Shown: positions 23,912 through 32,989 of the stretch, in pieces | How the letters are laid out: each line of letters starts with the position of its first letter | Numbering within the stretch: the first letter of the stretch is position 1 | DNA from: Clostridia bacterium | Lineage (GTDB): Bacteria; Bacillota; Clostridia; Oscillospirales; UBA644 | Direction of reading: 5' to 3' | NCBI GenBank assembly: GCA_017934975.1 | Contig: JAGBIM010000004.1 | Location: 62,001 to 126,000 of the forward strand | DNA: 64,000 nt | Program-made: the position numbers and the translations under genes | The notes under the pieces: model-generated | What the model saw: only the letters and a program-made list of their open reading frames with translations | The model's database searches: none | Told to the model about the DNA's origin: nothing

Positions 23912-26530
23912 ATGAAACATTATTATCAGAACGAAACGCAAACCCTGCGGGAGCTCAACTCCTCCGAAGGAGGGCTGACCCAACGGGAAGCGGAGAACCG
24001 AGGAAAAGGACGAAACAAGCTGGAGGAAGGGAAAAAGATCTCCCTTGCGGCACGGTTTTTCGAGCAACTGTCGGATCCGATGATCCTCATCCTTCTGGGC
24101 GCGGCACTGATTTCGGGGCTGACCGCGTTTTTCGGCGGAGAATCGGCGGCAGACGTCTTCATCATTCTTTTCGTGGTCACGGTAAACGCCGTTCTGGGCG
24201 TGGTGCAGGAAAGCAAGGCGGAAAAGGCGCTGGAAGCGTTAAAAAGCATGACGGCGGCCACCTCGAAGGTCTTGCGGGAAGGAGAAATCCGCCATCTGAA
24301 GAGCGAGGATCTGGTAGAAGGAGACGTAGTGGTGCTGGAGGCAGGCGATTCGATCCCCGCAGACCTGCGTATTCTGGAGTCAGTCTCCCTGAAGACCGAG
24401 GAGGCGGCGTTAACGGGAGAATCCAATCCCGTCACAAAAATATCCGAGGCTCTTCCGCCCTCCGGCAAAGACTGTCCCTTGGGCGATCGGCTGAACATGG
24501 CCTACATGGGCAGTACGGTGGTTTACGGAAGAGGAAAAGGCGTCGTAACCGCCGTAGGTATGAAAACCGAAATGGGGAAAATCGCCTCGGCGCTGACCAT
24601 GGCGGAGGAAGCAAAAACTCCTTTACAACAGAAGCTTTCCCGCTTGAGTAAAATTCTGACCTATGCGGTTCTTGGGATCTGTGCGTTCATTTTCCTGTTC
24701 ACACTGGTCAAGGGCGGAGATTTCCGCGGGGAAACTCTTCTCTCCACCTTCATGATCGCCGTATCCCTTGCGGTTGCGGCAATTCCCGAAGGGTTGGCCA
24801 CGGTGGTAACCATCGTTTTGTCCCTCGGGGTCACGAAAATGTCCAAGCGAAACGCGGTGATCCGCAAGCTTACCGCCGTGGAAACCTTGGGATGTACCCA
24901 GATCATCTGCTCCGACAAGACGGGAACCCTGACCAAAAACGAAATGACCGTGGTGGAGGATTATACCGACGACGCAACCCTTTTGGCAGAAGGAATGGCC
25001 CTTTGCTCCGACGCAGAGCAGATCAACGGGCACACGGAGGGAGAACCGACGGAATGCGCGTTGGTCCGTCACGCGGCAAAACGGGGACTGCAAAAGGCGG
25101 AATTAAAAGAAAAATCCCCGCGCATCGGAGAAATCCCCTTTGATTCCTCCCGCAAGATGATGACCACCCTACACCGCCGCAAGGAGGGGATCGTACAGTA
25201 CACGAAGGGGGCCCCCGACGCAATTCTGTCCCGATGCACGAAAATACTGAAAAAAGGCGTTCCCGTTCCCCTCTCCCCTGCCTTCAGAAAGGAAATCGAA
25301 GAAAAACAACGGGAAATGGGCGGAAAGGCCCTTCGGATTCTGGCTCTCGCCATGCGGGGACACGGAGCGCCGCCCGCAGAAAAATCCTCGGATAAACTGG
25401 AAAAGGATCTGGTTTTCGTGGGATTGGTGGGCATGATCGATCCCGTTCGTCCGGAGGTAAAATCCGCCATTGAAACCTGCCGCAGCGCGGGAATCCGCCC
25501 CGTTATGATCACGGGGGATCACGTGGACACCGCCGTTGCCATCGCAAGGGAATTAAAGATTCTTACCGACCCCGCCCAGGCGATCACGGGGGCAGAGCTG
25601 GATGGAATTTCCGACGAAGAATTCGAAAAAACCGTGGATCGGTATTCGGTTTACGCCCGCGTCCGCCCCGAACACAAGACCCGCATCGTGAAGGCGTGGA
25701 AAAAACGGGGAAACGTCACCGCCATGACGGGAGACGGCGTCAACGACGCGCCCTCCATCAAAAGTGCGGATATCGGCATCGGAATGGGGATCACGGGAAC
25801 CGACGTAACGAAAAACGTGGCAGACATGATCCTTGCGGACGATAATTTCTCCACCATCGTCACCGCCGTGGAGGAAGGGCGGAAGATTTACGACAACATC
25901 CGCAAGGCCATTCAATTCCTCCTCGCTTCCAATTTAAGCGAAGTGATCTCGGTTTTTGCCGCAACGGTATTGGGATTCACCATCCTGCATCCCGTGCATA
26001 TTCTCTGGATCAACCTGATCACCGACACCTTCCCCGCTCTGGCGTTGGGAATTGAGAAAAAAGAAGCGGACATCATGAAGCGAAAGCCCCGCGGGCTTGG
26101 GGAAGGCGTTTTTTCGGGCGGCGTGGGGTTCGACGTATGCTATCAGGGAGTTCTGGTTTCCGTCTTAACGCTGATGTCTTATTTCATCGGGCATTTCATC
26201 GAATCGGGGCGATGGGAGATCACCCAGTCTGCAGACGGAATGACCATGGCCTTTCTGACCATGTCCATGGCGGAAATCTTCCACGCGTTCAACCTGCGAT
26301 CCCAACGGAAATCCCTTTTTTCGCTGAAGACGAGCAACGGCCTTCTGCTGGGGGCCATGCTGCTTTCCCTGCTTCTGACCACGGCGGTGATTTATATTCC
26401 CGTCCTTGCGTCTCTGTTTGAATTCACCCCCGTTTCCCTTTTTGAATATCTGACAGCGTTGGGATTGGCCTTTTCGGTGATCCCCTTCGTGGAAACGGTT
26501 AAGTTTTTCCAACGAAAAATCGGTAATTGA
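23912..26530 (+). CDS. Cation-transporting P-type ATPase, probably Ca2+
   Basis: An 872-residue P2-type ATPase of the calcium/SERCA-like class, in the cytoplasmic membrane. The N-terminal domain is followed by the A-domain TGES loop (AALTGESNPV), the phosphorylation motif ICSDKTGTLTKNE, KGAPDAILSRC for nucleotide binding, and TGDGVNDAPSIKSADIGIGMG. AVAAIPEGLATVVTIVLSLG contains the PEGL sequence of membrane helix 4 that is typical of Ca2+ pumps, and NLITDTFPALALG of helix 6 also fits. Ten helices are expected. A weak ribosome site GAAAGG precedes the ATG. No gene with matching role lies nearby. Metal choice is inferred from helix 4. Confidence 0.92.
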   Translation: MKHYYQNETQTLRELNSSEGGLTQREAENRGKGRNKLEEGKKISLAARFFEQLSDPMILILLGAALISGLTAFFGGESAADVFIILFVVTVNAVLGVVQESKAEKALEALKSMTAATSKVLREGEIRHLKSEDLVEGDVVVLEAGDSIPADLRILESVSLKTEEAALTGESNPVTKISEALPPSGKDCPLGDRLNMAYMGSTVVYGRGKGVVTAVGMKTEMGKIASALTMAEEAKTPLQQKLSRLSKILTYAVLGICAFIFLFTLVKGGDFRGETLLSTFMIAVSLAVAAIPEGLATVVTIVLSLGVTKMSKRNAVIRKLTAVETLGCTQIICSDKTGTLTKNEMTVVEDYTDDATLLAEGMALCSDAEQINGHTEGEPTECALVRHAAKRGLQKAELKEKSPRIGEIPFDSSRKMMTTLHRRKEGIVQYTKGAPDAILSRCTKILKKGVPVPLSPAFRKEIEEKQREMGGKALRILALAMRGHGAPPAEKSSDKLEKDLVFVGLVGMIDPVRPEVKSAIETCRSAGIRPVMITGDHVDTAVAIARELKILTDPAQAITGAELDGISDEEFEKTVDRYSVYARVRPEHKTRIVKAWKKRGNVTAMTGDGVNDAPSIKSADIGIGMGITGTDVTKNVADMILADDNFSTIVTAVEEGRKIYDNIRKAIQFLLASNLSEVISVFAATVLGFTILHPVHILWINLITDTFPALALGIEKKEADIMKRKPRGLGEGVFSGGVGFDVCYQGVLVSVLTLMSYFIGHFIESGRWEITQSADGMTMAFLTMSMAEIFHAFNLRSQRKSLFSLKTSNGLLLGAMLLSLLLTTAVIYIPVLASLFEFTPVSLFEYLTALGLAFSVIPFVETVKFFQRKIGN

Positions 26531-26540
26531 AGGCTTTCGC

Positions 26541-26569
26541 TTGACATTTGAGAAAAGATATGTTATAAT
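26541..26569 (+). promoter_or_regulatory. Promoter for the 147-aa membrane protein
   Basis: TTGACA (26541-26546), 17 bases, TATAAT (26564-26569), with TATGT before the -10. Confidence 0.9.
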
Positions 26570-26601
26570 AGCCGTAGATCAAAGAAAAAAGGATCACGGA
26601 T

Positions 26602-27045
26602 ATGAAATACTTTTTTAAAATACCGACGCTTCTGTATTATCTGACCTGTATTGCGACCTTCTGGCTTACGGCGATCATGTATCCCTACAACGTATACTAT
26701 TACGAAAACAGCGTCCCGTTTCTGAGCTTTACGGGATGGTTGACCCTCGCAGGAATCGGCGCGATTCTGGGCACCGTACTGTTCGTGATTCTGAGTCTGT
26801 TGAGTACGGCCTGCAAGCCTCTGGGGCTTCACAGGAATCTGATCGCCTATTTCTTCTTCCACTTTCTCGTCTGTTCGGGCTTTTCCATCGGAGTGGATTA
26901 TCTTTTCGATTTCATTCATTTTTCACCCTACTGGGTCTATCTGCTTTTGGGATTCATCCCCGCAACCCTCTGTTCTATTATTCATTCTTACGAGGTAAGT
27001 CACCAAAAGCGGAAGGAAGCCGACCAAAAAGCAAGGAACGACTAA
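26602..27045 (+). CDS. Four-helix membrane protein of unknown function, 147 aa
   Basis: Not recognised. The protein has four hydrophobic segments, at about residues 9-27, 43-65, 80-98 and 108-126, with a basic cytoplasmic tail (SHQKRKEADQKARND). Aromatic residues are abundant (YYLTCIATFWLTAIMYPYNVYYY). No cofactor or transport motif is seen. It is a single gene between the P-type ATPase and a Cys-rich gene, with its own consensus promoter and a strong terminator, so it is expressed alone. The start at 26602 has AAGGATCACGGAT upstream. Confidence 0.75.
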   Translation: MKYFFKIPTLLYYLTCIATFWLTAIMYPYNVYYYENSVPFLSFTGWLTLAGIGAILGTVLFVILSLLSTACKPLGLHRNLIAYFFFHFLVCSGFSIGVDYLFDFIHFSPYWVYLLLGFIPATLCSIIHSYEVSHQKRKEADQKARND

Positions 27046-27053
27046 AAACAAAG

Positions 27054-27081
27054 GCCGATGCAAAACGCATCGGCTTTTTTT
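27054..27081 (+). terminator. Terminator after the 147-aa gene
   Basis: GCCGATGC, loop AAAAC, GCATCGGC, then TTTTTTT. Confidence 0.92.
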
Positions 27082-27170
27082 GTGTGCAAAATTCGGGGGA
27101 ATGCATATACATGGAATGAGCAAGACCTTTCACGGTATTTGCCATACAGATTCAAGGAGGAATCCAGGAA

Positions 27171-27980
27171 ATGCCGAACCCTCGAACCACAACGCCCGAA
27201 TCGGATTTTCGGGAAGCGGTCTGCGTAAACGTAGATCGGATTTACGATTGCTGTAAGGATCGGGATTGCATGCAGGATCTGCGGGTCTATCTGTCGGATG
27301 AAGGACAGAACCTTCTCGATTGCGCGGTGAGCATCAAACCCCTCCAGGCGGAAATTCTGTGGTCCTACATAGACGTGGAGCCTTTGACCTTCAACAACGG
27401 CTTCTACAGCGTGGACATTCAGTTTTTCTTCCGCGTATCCTTTGACGTCTGCACGGGACAGGGACGTCCCCAGAGACTGGAAGGATGTGCGTCCTTCAGC
27501 AAAAAGACCATTCTTTACGGAAGCGAAGGAGAAGCCCGTATTTACTCTTCGGAATACGCGCCCCGTCAATGCGACGGCCAATCGGAGGTCCGAAGCAACC
27601 GTCCCAGAGCCACGGTGGAGGTATTGGATCCCATCGTACTGTCCGCCCACATCTGTGAGCCCTGCGATCCCTGCGGATGCGACAATCTGGACGTTTCCGC
27701 CATCCCCGCCTACGTTTGCTCCTGCTTCGACTGTCCGCCCGTCAATCGGGAAGAATGCCGCAGACTCTACGTAACCCTGGGGCTCTTCTCCATCGTCCGT
27801 CTGATGCGGGAAGTACAACTGCTGATCCCCGCCTGCGACTTCTGCATCCCCGAAAAGGAAAGCTGCTATCCGGCCGACGAAGACCCCTGCGGTCTGTTTG
27901 GGAAAATGGAGTTCCCGCTGGATCAGTTCTTCCCGCCCAATCGGGGAGGATCCTGCGCAGATCCCTGCTGCAAAGATTGA
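27171..27980 (+). CDS. Cysteine-rich protein of unknown function, 269 aa
   Basis: Function unknown. I count 23 cysteines in 269 residues, including pairs and clusters (YDCCKDRDC, ICEPCDPCGC, VCSCFDC and the C-terminal ADPCCKD). There is no signal peptide. The core reads as an ordinary folded protein: EAVCVNVDRIYDC then LRVYLSDEGQNLLDCAVSIKPLQAEILWSY-like beta-rich sequence and FYSVDIQFFFRV. Cys-rich proteins without export signals in Clostridia are often spore-coat or metal-binding proteins, but no such homologue is recognised, so this is speculation. AGGAGG lies 10 bases before the ATG. A terminator follows. Confidence 0.75.
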   Translation: MPNPRTTTPESDFREAVCVNVDRIYDCCKDRDCMQDLRVYLSDEGQNLLDCAVSIKPLQAEILWSYIDVEPLTFNNGFYSVDIQFFFRVSFDVCTGQGRPQRLEGCASFSKKTILYGSEGEARIYSSEYAPRQCDGQSEVRSNRPRATVEVLDPIVLSAHICEPCDPCGCDNLDVSAIPAYVCSCFDCPPVNREECRRLYVTLGLFSIVRLMREVQLLIPACDFCIPEKESCYPADEDPCGLFGKMEFPLDQFFPPNRGGSCADPCCKD

Positions 27981-27991
27981 CCCACCCTACC

Positions 27992-28026
27992 AAAAACCCC
28001 GCAAGATCAAGGCTTGCGGGGTTTTT
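27992..28026. terminator. Bidirectional terminator, Cys-rich gene and lysA
   Basis: AAAAACCCCGCAAG, 7-base loop, CTTGCGGGGTTTTT: 14 pairs with T runs on both strands, between convergent genes. Confidence 0.93.
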
Positions 28027-28064
28027 ATAACACTCGTTTTTTTGTTTTATAACGTCCGTTACGT

Positions 28065-29366
28065 TCACAGGTCCAGCGCCGTTACGTCTTCGGGCGTTTC
28101 CCGACGGACGGCGAGGGATACGGTTTTTCCGCCCTCGGAAACCATCACCACGGGAGGACGGGGGATGCGGTTATAATTGGAAGACATGGAATAATTATAC
28201 GCGCCCGTCGTCAAAACGGCAATGGTATCGCCGCGACAGACCGACTCGGGCATTTTCACGTTTTCCTGCAGAATATCGCCGCTTTCGCAACACCGTCCCA
28301 CCAGAGAACAGGGGAAACTTGCAGGCTCGTCCAGTTTGCCCGCGTTCAGCACGGTATAAACCGAACCGTAGAGGGCAAAACGGGGATTGTCGGTCATGCC
28401 GCCGTCCACGGAAACGTAATTTTTATAACCGGGAATCCGCTTCACGGTGCCTGCGGTGTAAAGGGTTATTCCCGCGTCGGCAACGATACTGCGGCCGGGC
28501 TCCATACGAATGGCGGGGAGGGGCAGGTTCAAAGCGGCACATTTTGCTTTTACGCTTTTTGCCACCATCTCGATATTGGCGGCAATGTCCAACACGGGAT
28601 CGGATTCCACGTAGCGAACGCCGTAGCCGCCGCCCAGATCCAGAATACGGGCGGTATATCCGAGGGAATCCCGCATTTCGGCGATAAATTCCAACATAAT
28701 TTCCGACGCACGCAGGAATACGTCCGAGTCAAAAACCTGGGAACCCACGTGACAATGAAATCCTGCTAAATCAACATTTTGACAACTTAACGCATAGGCC
28801 GTTATTTCCGCAGCCTGCCCCGTTTCGATGGCGGTGCCGAACTTGGAATCCACCTTTCCCGTCGCCACGGCGGCGTAGGTGTGGGGGTCGATGCCGGGGG
28901 TCAGACGGAGAAGGATCTTCTGACGGATTCCCCGCTCTGCGGCAAGGGCGTTGACCGCGCTCACCTCTTCCACGTTGTCCGCCACGAAATAGCCCACGCC
29001 GCAATCCATGGCAAGGGCGATATCCGCGTCGGTTTTGTTATTGCTGTGAAAATAGGCGGTTTCCATGGGAAATTCGGCTTTTTTCGCCGTTGCGATCTCC
29101 CCGGCAGAGACCACGTCCAGCCCGAGCCCTTCCTCTTTGACAATGCGGATCAGTCGCGTAAAGCTGGCGGCCTTTCCCGCATAAAGAGGCTGCGCGTCGG
29201 GGCCGAAGCTACTCTGCAACGCGTTGCGATAAGTGCGGCAATTATAGCGGATGCGATCTTCGTCCATCACGTACAGAGGCGTCCCAAATTCCTCGGCAAG
29301 AGACAAGGTATTTTGTCCCGCAAAATGCAGAACTCCGTTGACGGAGGTCAGATTGTCACAAATCAT
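28065..29366 (-). CDS. lysA: Diaminopimelate decarboxylase
   Basis: A PLP enzyme (433 residues from the ATG at 29366; a TTG four codons upstream is possible) that makes lysine from meso-diaminopimelate. Motifs are PLYAGKAASFTRLIRIVKEEG (PLP-binding Lys region), GFHCHVGSQV, ILDLGGGYGVRYVESD, MEPGRSIVADAG and the partner-subunit motif VGRCCESGDILQEN with Cys near the active site. Last gene of the lysine operon, 30 bases after lysC. The ribosome site is weak (GGATTGG). Confidence 0.95.
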   Translation of the reverse strand: MICDNLTSVNGVLHFAGQNTLSLAEEFGTPLYVMDEDRIRYNCRTYRNALQSSFGPDAQPLYAGKAASFTRLIRIVKEEGLGLDVVSAGEIATAKKAEFPMETAYFHSNNKTDADIALAMDCGVGYFVADNVEEVSAVNALAAERGIRQKILLRLTPGIDPHTYAAVATGKVDSKFGTAIETGQAAEITAYALSCQNVDLAGFHCHVGSQVFDSDVFLRASEIMLEFIAEMRDSLGYTARILDLGGGYGVRYVESDPVLDIAANIEMVAKSVKAKCAALNLPLPAIRMEPGRSIVADAGITLYTAGTVKRIPGYKNYVSVDGGMTDNPRFALYGSVYTVLNAGKLDEPASFPCSLVGRCCESGDILQENVKMPESVCRGDTIAVLTTGAYNYSMSSNYNRIPRPPVVMVSEGGKTVSLAVRRETPEDVTALDL

Positions 29367-29396
29367 AAAGTTATCCAATCCGATTCAAAAAAAGAA

Positions 29397-30713
29397 TCAT
29401 TTCACAAATTCACGGTAAATGGCGTCAAGGGCAACGGAGTAGTCCGCGGCGTCGATACCGACGATGATATTCAGCTCGCTGGAGCCCTGATCGATCATCC
29501 GTACGTTGACCTTGGCTTCCGCCAGAGCCTTGAAGACGCGGAAGGCGGTACCCTCCGCACGAACCATGCCGCGACCGACGACGGCCAGCATGGCAAGGTT
29601 GTCCAGAATATGCAAATTATCGGGCTCGATCTTACGGTTGATGGAAGCGACGATGTTTTCCTTATGAGGCTCCAGTGCGGCGGTTTCCACCACCACGGAC
29701 ATGGTGTCGATTCCCGAAGGAAGATGCTCGAAGCTGACCCCGTTATCCTCCAGAATCTGAAGCAGACGGCGACAGAAGCCCAACTGACCGTTCATCAGAG
29801 CCTTTTCCACGTAAATGGCGGAAAACCCGACCTTGCCGGCAATGCCCGTGATAATATACTCGGGAGCCGCGGCGGCCTCGGCAGAGGGAACGATCATGGT
29901 TCCGGGAGCCTCGGGGCAATTTGTGTTGCGAATGTTGATGGGGATTCCGGCGTCCCGCACGGGAAAAATGGCTTCTTCGTGCATGACACTGGCGCCCATG
30001 TAAGACAGTTCCCGCAATTCGCGGTAGGTGATAAAGGGAATGGGCTTGGGATCCTTCACGACGCGGGGATCGGCCATGAGCATACCCGAAACGTCGGTCC
30101 AGTTTTCATAAAGGTCCGCCTTTGCGGCGCGGGCCACGATGGAGCCGGTAATATCGGATCCGCCGCGGGAGAAGGTGCGGACGGTGCCGTTGGGCATGGA
30201 ACCGTAGAAGCCGGGAATAACGGCGTTGCCCGCCTCACCCAGAAGCACCTCCAGAGATTCGTCGGTGCGGGAAAGATCCAGAACCCCTTCTTCCGTGAAA
30301 AAGATGCTGTCTTCCGCATCCAGGAAGGAATAGCCCAGATATTCCGCAAGGATCATCGAATTCAAGTATTCCCCGCGAGAGGCCACATAATCCCGTCCCG
30401 CGCGGTTTTTGATCACCAGACGAATGGTAGCAAATTCCGCCTCCAAAGAAAGATTCAGACCAAGGTCCTTAATGATCTCACGGAAACGGTTTTCGATCTG
30501 CCCGAAAGGTTCGTCGATGGGTTTTTTGGCACGGGCAAGACGGTAGCACTCCAGCAAAAGGTCGGTAACCTTGATATCCTCGGGGAAACGCTTCCCGGGA
30601 GCAGAGGCGACCACGTAACGGTTGGCGGGATCGGATCTGACGATCTGGGCGGCCTTGCGAAAATGCTCCGCATCCGCCAAGGAAGATCCGCCGAATTTCA
30701 AAACTTTAATCAT
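29397..30713 (-). CDS. lysC: Aspartate kinase
   Basis: A 438-residue aspartokinase, the first enzyme of the aspartate family pathway. The N-terminal kinase domain begins MIKVLKFGGSSLADAEHF (KFGGSS) and contains GFYGSMPNGTVRTFSRGGSDITGSIVARA, where SRGGSD is the substrate site. Two C-terminal ACT domains (about residues 300-435) hold the regulatory amino-acid site, including the segment IDTMSVVVET and RMIDQGSSELNIIVG. As it is in an L-box-controlled operon, feedback by lysine is likely both on the RNA and on the protein. AGGAG precedes the start. Confidence 0.95.
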   Translation of the reverse strand: MIKVLKFGGSSLADAEHFRKAAQIVRSDPANRYVVASAPGKRFPEDIKVTDLLLECYRLARAKKPIDEPFGQIENRFREIIKDLGLNLSLEAEFATIRLVIKNRAGRDYVASRGEYLNSMILAEYLGYSFLDAEDSIFFTEEGVLDLSRTDESLEVLLGEAGNAVIPGFYGSMPNGTVRTFSRGGSDITGSIVARAAKADLYENWTDVSGMLMADPRVVKDPKPIPFITYRELRELSYMGASVMHEEAIFPVRDAGIPINIRNTNCPEAPGTMIVPSAEAAAAPEYIITGIAGKVGFSAIYVEKALMNGQLGFCRRLLQILEDNGVSFEHLPSGIDTMSVVVETAALEPHKENIVASINRKIEPDNLHILDNLAMLAVVGRGMVRAEGTAFRVFKALAEAKVNVRMIDQGSSELNIIVGIDAADYSVALDAIYREFVK

Positions 30714-30731
30714 GACAAAATTCTCCTAGAC

Positions 30732-31481
30732 TTAATCGGCCAGCATGGACTTCATATCGTACAGTCCCGCAGGCTTTCCCACCAAAAACCGAGCCGCGGC
30801 AACGGCCCCCTCCGCAAAAAGGGCCCGACTGTGAGCCTCGTGCTTCAGGGTAATGGTCTGGGTATCGGTGGAAACGGTGACCTCGTGAATCCCCACCACG
30901 TTTCCCATGCGAAGGGAATGGATTCCGATCTCCTCCTTCGTCCGTTTTCCCTGACCGGAACGGCCGCAGACGAAGGGAACGTCTCCGCGGACCTCCCGAA
31001 GAGATTCGGCAATCATCAACGCAGTCCCGCTGGGGGCGTCGAGTTTGCGGTTGTGATGGGCTTCCACGATCTCGATCTCCCCTTCGGGCATGGCGGCGGC
31101 GGTCTTTTTGGCAAGTTCCACCAGCAATGCAACGCCGAGGGACATATTGGCGGAAAAGAAAACGGGGATTTTTTCGGATGCGGCGTAAATCAGAGCCTTC
31201 TCCTCTTCCGTGTGTCCCGTAGTGCAAAGAACCACGGGAAGATTACGGGAAAGAGCGTAAGAAAGCAAAGATTCCGTTGCACTGTGATGGGAAAAATCAA
31301 TGATGCAATCACAGGTTTCGGTGACCTCCGCAAGGCTTGCGCGACAGACGGCGTTGCCGTCGTATCCGTTGGGATCCACCCCCACGGCAAGGGACGTATC
31401 CCGATATCCCGCAAGGGTCAGGGCGGCGACCTCCCGCCCCATGTGGCCCCCCATGCCGTAAATCAGAATTTCACAGGACAT
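30732..31481 (-). CDS. dapB: 4-hydroxy-tetrahydrodipicolinate reductase
   Basis: A 249-residue NAD(P)H-dependent reductase in lysine and cell-wall synthesis. The N-terminal Rossmann segment is ILIYGMGGHMGREVAAL. IIDFSHHSATESLLSYAL and CTTGHTEEEKALI follow, then the catalytic EAHHNRKLDAPSGTALMIAE (HHxxKxDAPSGTA). The C-terminal strand reads MGNVVGIHEVTVSTDTQTITL. Ten bases separate it from dapA. Normal length. Confidence 0.97.
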   Translation of the reverse strand: MSCEILIYGMGGHMGREVAALTLAGYRDTSLAVGVDPNGYDGNAVCRASLAEVTETCDCIIDFSHHSATESLLSYALSRNLPVVLCTTGHTEEEKALIYAASEKIPVFFSANMSLGVALLVELAKKTAAAMPEGEIEIVEAHHNRKLDAPSGTALMIAESLREVRGDVPFVCGRSGQGKRTKEEIGIHSLRMGNVVGIHEVTVSTDTQTITLKHEAHSRALFAEGAVAAARFLVGKPAGLYDMKSMLAD

Positions 31482-31491
31482 AAGACACCTC

Positions 31492-32379
31492 TCAGACCTT
31501 CAGCCCCTGTTCACGCATCAGGGCGCGCAGCATGGCTTCGTTGTTTTCCTCCATAGGAGTAAGAGGCAGACGGAGGTAATTTTCACCGAATCCCATGGCC
31601 GCCATCGCAGCCTTGACGGGAATGGGGTTCACCTCACAGAACAGTGCGTTAATCAAGGGCAACAGTTCCAGCTGGAGTCTGCGGCTTTCCGCCACGTTGC
31701 CCGCAAAGAAGGCGTCGCACATGGCCACGGTCTGCTTGGGAAGAACGTTGGAAAGAACCGAAATGACGCCCTTTCCGCCCAGAGAAAGAACGGGAACGAT
31801 CTGATCGTCGTTACCGGAATAAATGTCCATTTTATCTCCCACAAGCGCGGCGACCTCCGCGATCTGGGAAATATTTCCGCTGGCTTCCTTGATGCCGCAG
31901 ATATTGGGATGATCGGCCAGCTCCGCACAGGTCTTGGGCAACAGATTGCAGCCGGTACGGGAGGGAACGTTATAGAGAATCACGGGCTTATCGGAAGCGT
32001 CCGCAATCTCGGTAAAGGAGCGGACCAGTCCTTTCTGAGTGGCCTTGTTGTAGTAAGGGGTGACCACCAACATTCCGTCGCATCCCAAAGCGCAGGCGTG
32101 CTTGGTCAGGTCCACGGCGTAAGCAATATCGTTGGATCCGGTACCTGCAATGACGGGAACGCGGCTCTGTACGGTCTGAACGGCAAATTTCAGAACCTCA
32201 CGGTGCTCCTCGTCGGTCAGAGTGGAGCCCTCCCCCGTGGTTCCCGCAATCACGAGAGCGTTGACTCCCTCTGCGATCTGCCAGTTCAAAAGACGGGAAA
32301 AGGCTTCGTAATCCACGCCGTTTGCGTTCAAGGGCGTTACGATGGCGGTGGCTACGCCTTGAAATAAGGTTTTGTTCAT
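31492..32379 (-). CDS. dapA: 4-hydroxy-tetrahydrodipicolinate synthase
   Basis: A 295-residue TIM-barrel aldolase that condenses pyruvate with aspartate semialdehyde. Motifs are AIVTPLNANGVDYEAF, VIAGTTGEGSTLTDEEHREVL (the GTTGE substrate loop), VIAGTGSNDIAYAVDLTKHA, ILYNVPSRTGCNLLP (Tyr catalytic triad) and ICGIKEASGNISQI with the Schiff-base Lys. The start at 32379 has GAGGAG 8 bases upstream. It is the first gene of the operon, downstream of the lysine riboswitch. asd, dapF and the DAP branch genes are not in the window. Confidence 0.97.
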   Translation of the reverse strand: MNKTLFQGVATAIVTPLNANGVDYEAFSRLLNWQIAEGVNALVIAGTTGEGSTLTDEEHREVLKFAVQTVQSRVPVIAGTGSNDIAYAVDLTKHACALGCDGMLVVTPYYNKATQKGLVRSFTEIADASDKPVILYNVPSRTGCNLLPKTCAELADHPNICGIKEASGNISQIAEVAALVGDKMDIYSGNDDQIVPVLSLGGKGVISVLSNVLPKQTVAMCDAFFAGNVAESRRLQLELLPLINALFCEVNPIPVKAAMAAMGFGENYLRLPLTPMEENNEAMLRALMREQGLKV

Positions 32380-32403
32380 AATCGGTTCTCCTCTTCCGAT
32401 AAA

Positions 32404-32442
32404 ATAAAAAAATGACAGCTTGCACGGTTGCGGCAAACTATC
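32404..32442 (-). terminator. Riboswitch-controlled terminator before dapA
   Basis: On the minus strand GATAGTTTGC pairs with GCAAGCTGTC (10 pairs, two G-U) around a 9-base loop, followed by ATTTTTTTATTTT. It is the likely expression platform of the upstream lysine riboswitch, so lysine should stop transcription here. Confidence 0.85.
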
Positions 32443-32490
32443 ACAAAGAACGGCGGCGGAACTCTCCGCACCACGATGTTCTGTTCATTC

Positions 32491-32652
32491 GGATAGCGCT
32501 CCGCATTCCTGCGACAACAACGGAACTCTTATTTCCCGTTGCCAGAACGGCCCTGATCCGCGAGCCGTCTTCGGCGCCCGTCCCTTTCCCCCGTCCGCTT
32601 CGGAAAAGCGTTTTTGCGACGGCGTACTGATGGCGAAACGCACCTCTAACCA
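32491..32652 (-). ncRNA. Lysine riboswitch (L-box) of the dapA operon
   Basis: Read on the minus strand, the leader shows the L-box signature in order: GTTAGAGGTGCG at the start, AGTA in the first arm, a GGGGGAAAGG and GCGCCGAAG core (GCCGAAG), then CTGG and GGAGCGCTATCC closing stem P1 with the start. The class, its position just before the lysine operon and the terminator below agree. Boundaries are approximate, from alignment by eye to the B. subtilis lysC leader. Confidence 0.93.
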
Positions 32653-32661
32653 TACGGTGGA

Positions 32662-32690
32662 ATTATAGCATATTTTTTTGCCGTTGTCAA
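32662..32690 (-). promoter_or_regulatory. Promoter of the lysine operon
   Basis: TTGACA (32685-32690), 17 bases, TATAAT (32662-32667), with TATGC before the -10; transcript would start just before the riboswitch. Confidence 0.92.
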
Positions 32691-32881
32691 GAGGAGATCC
32701 GCCGAAAGACGTCATATTTTTCGAAGAATATTACAAATTTGCGAAGAAAAAACAAATTTTCTCGTGTTTTTTCGGAAAATCCCTCCAAAATGAACCAAAA
32801 GGGTTTTACAAAATTGCAAAACCATGCACAGAGTTCATATAGATTTCGAAAAAATTTGCAAATATTGTCTGCAATTTTCGG

Positions 32882-32910
32882 TTGACAAATCCCAACATTT
32901 GTGCTATTAT
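32882..32910 (+). promoter_or_regulatory. Promoter of the opp operon
   Basis: TTGACA (32882-32887), 17 bases, TATTAT (32905-32910), with TGTGC before the -10. About 170 bases of AT-rich DNA with no other recognisable feature separate it from the divergent lysine promoter. Confidence 0.85.
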
Positions 32911-32943
32911 ATTAAAAGACGAAATTTTAGGATGTTATTCGTC

Positions 32944-32962
32944 ACAAAGACGGTGTCTTTGT
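32944..32962 (+). promoter_or_regulatory. Leader hairpin upstream of oppB
   Basis: ACAAAGAC, loop GGT, GTCTTTGT: eight perfect pairs in the 5' leader, without a T run. Possible mRNA stabiliser or regulator site. Confidence 0.4.
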
Positions 32963-32989
32963 CACGCAAGAAAGGAATGATCCCCCAAC

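Noticed and set aside
28881..31556. Long plus-strand open frame opposite lysA, lysC and dapB
   Set aside because: It lies antisense to three conserved genes, has no ribosome site and its sequence is low-complexity in His and Gly as expected from the complement of the real codons.
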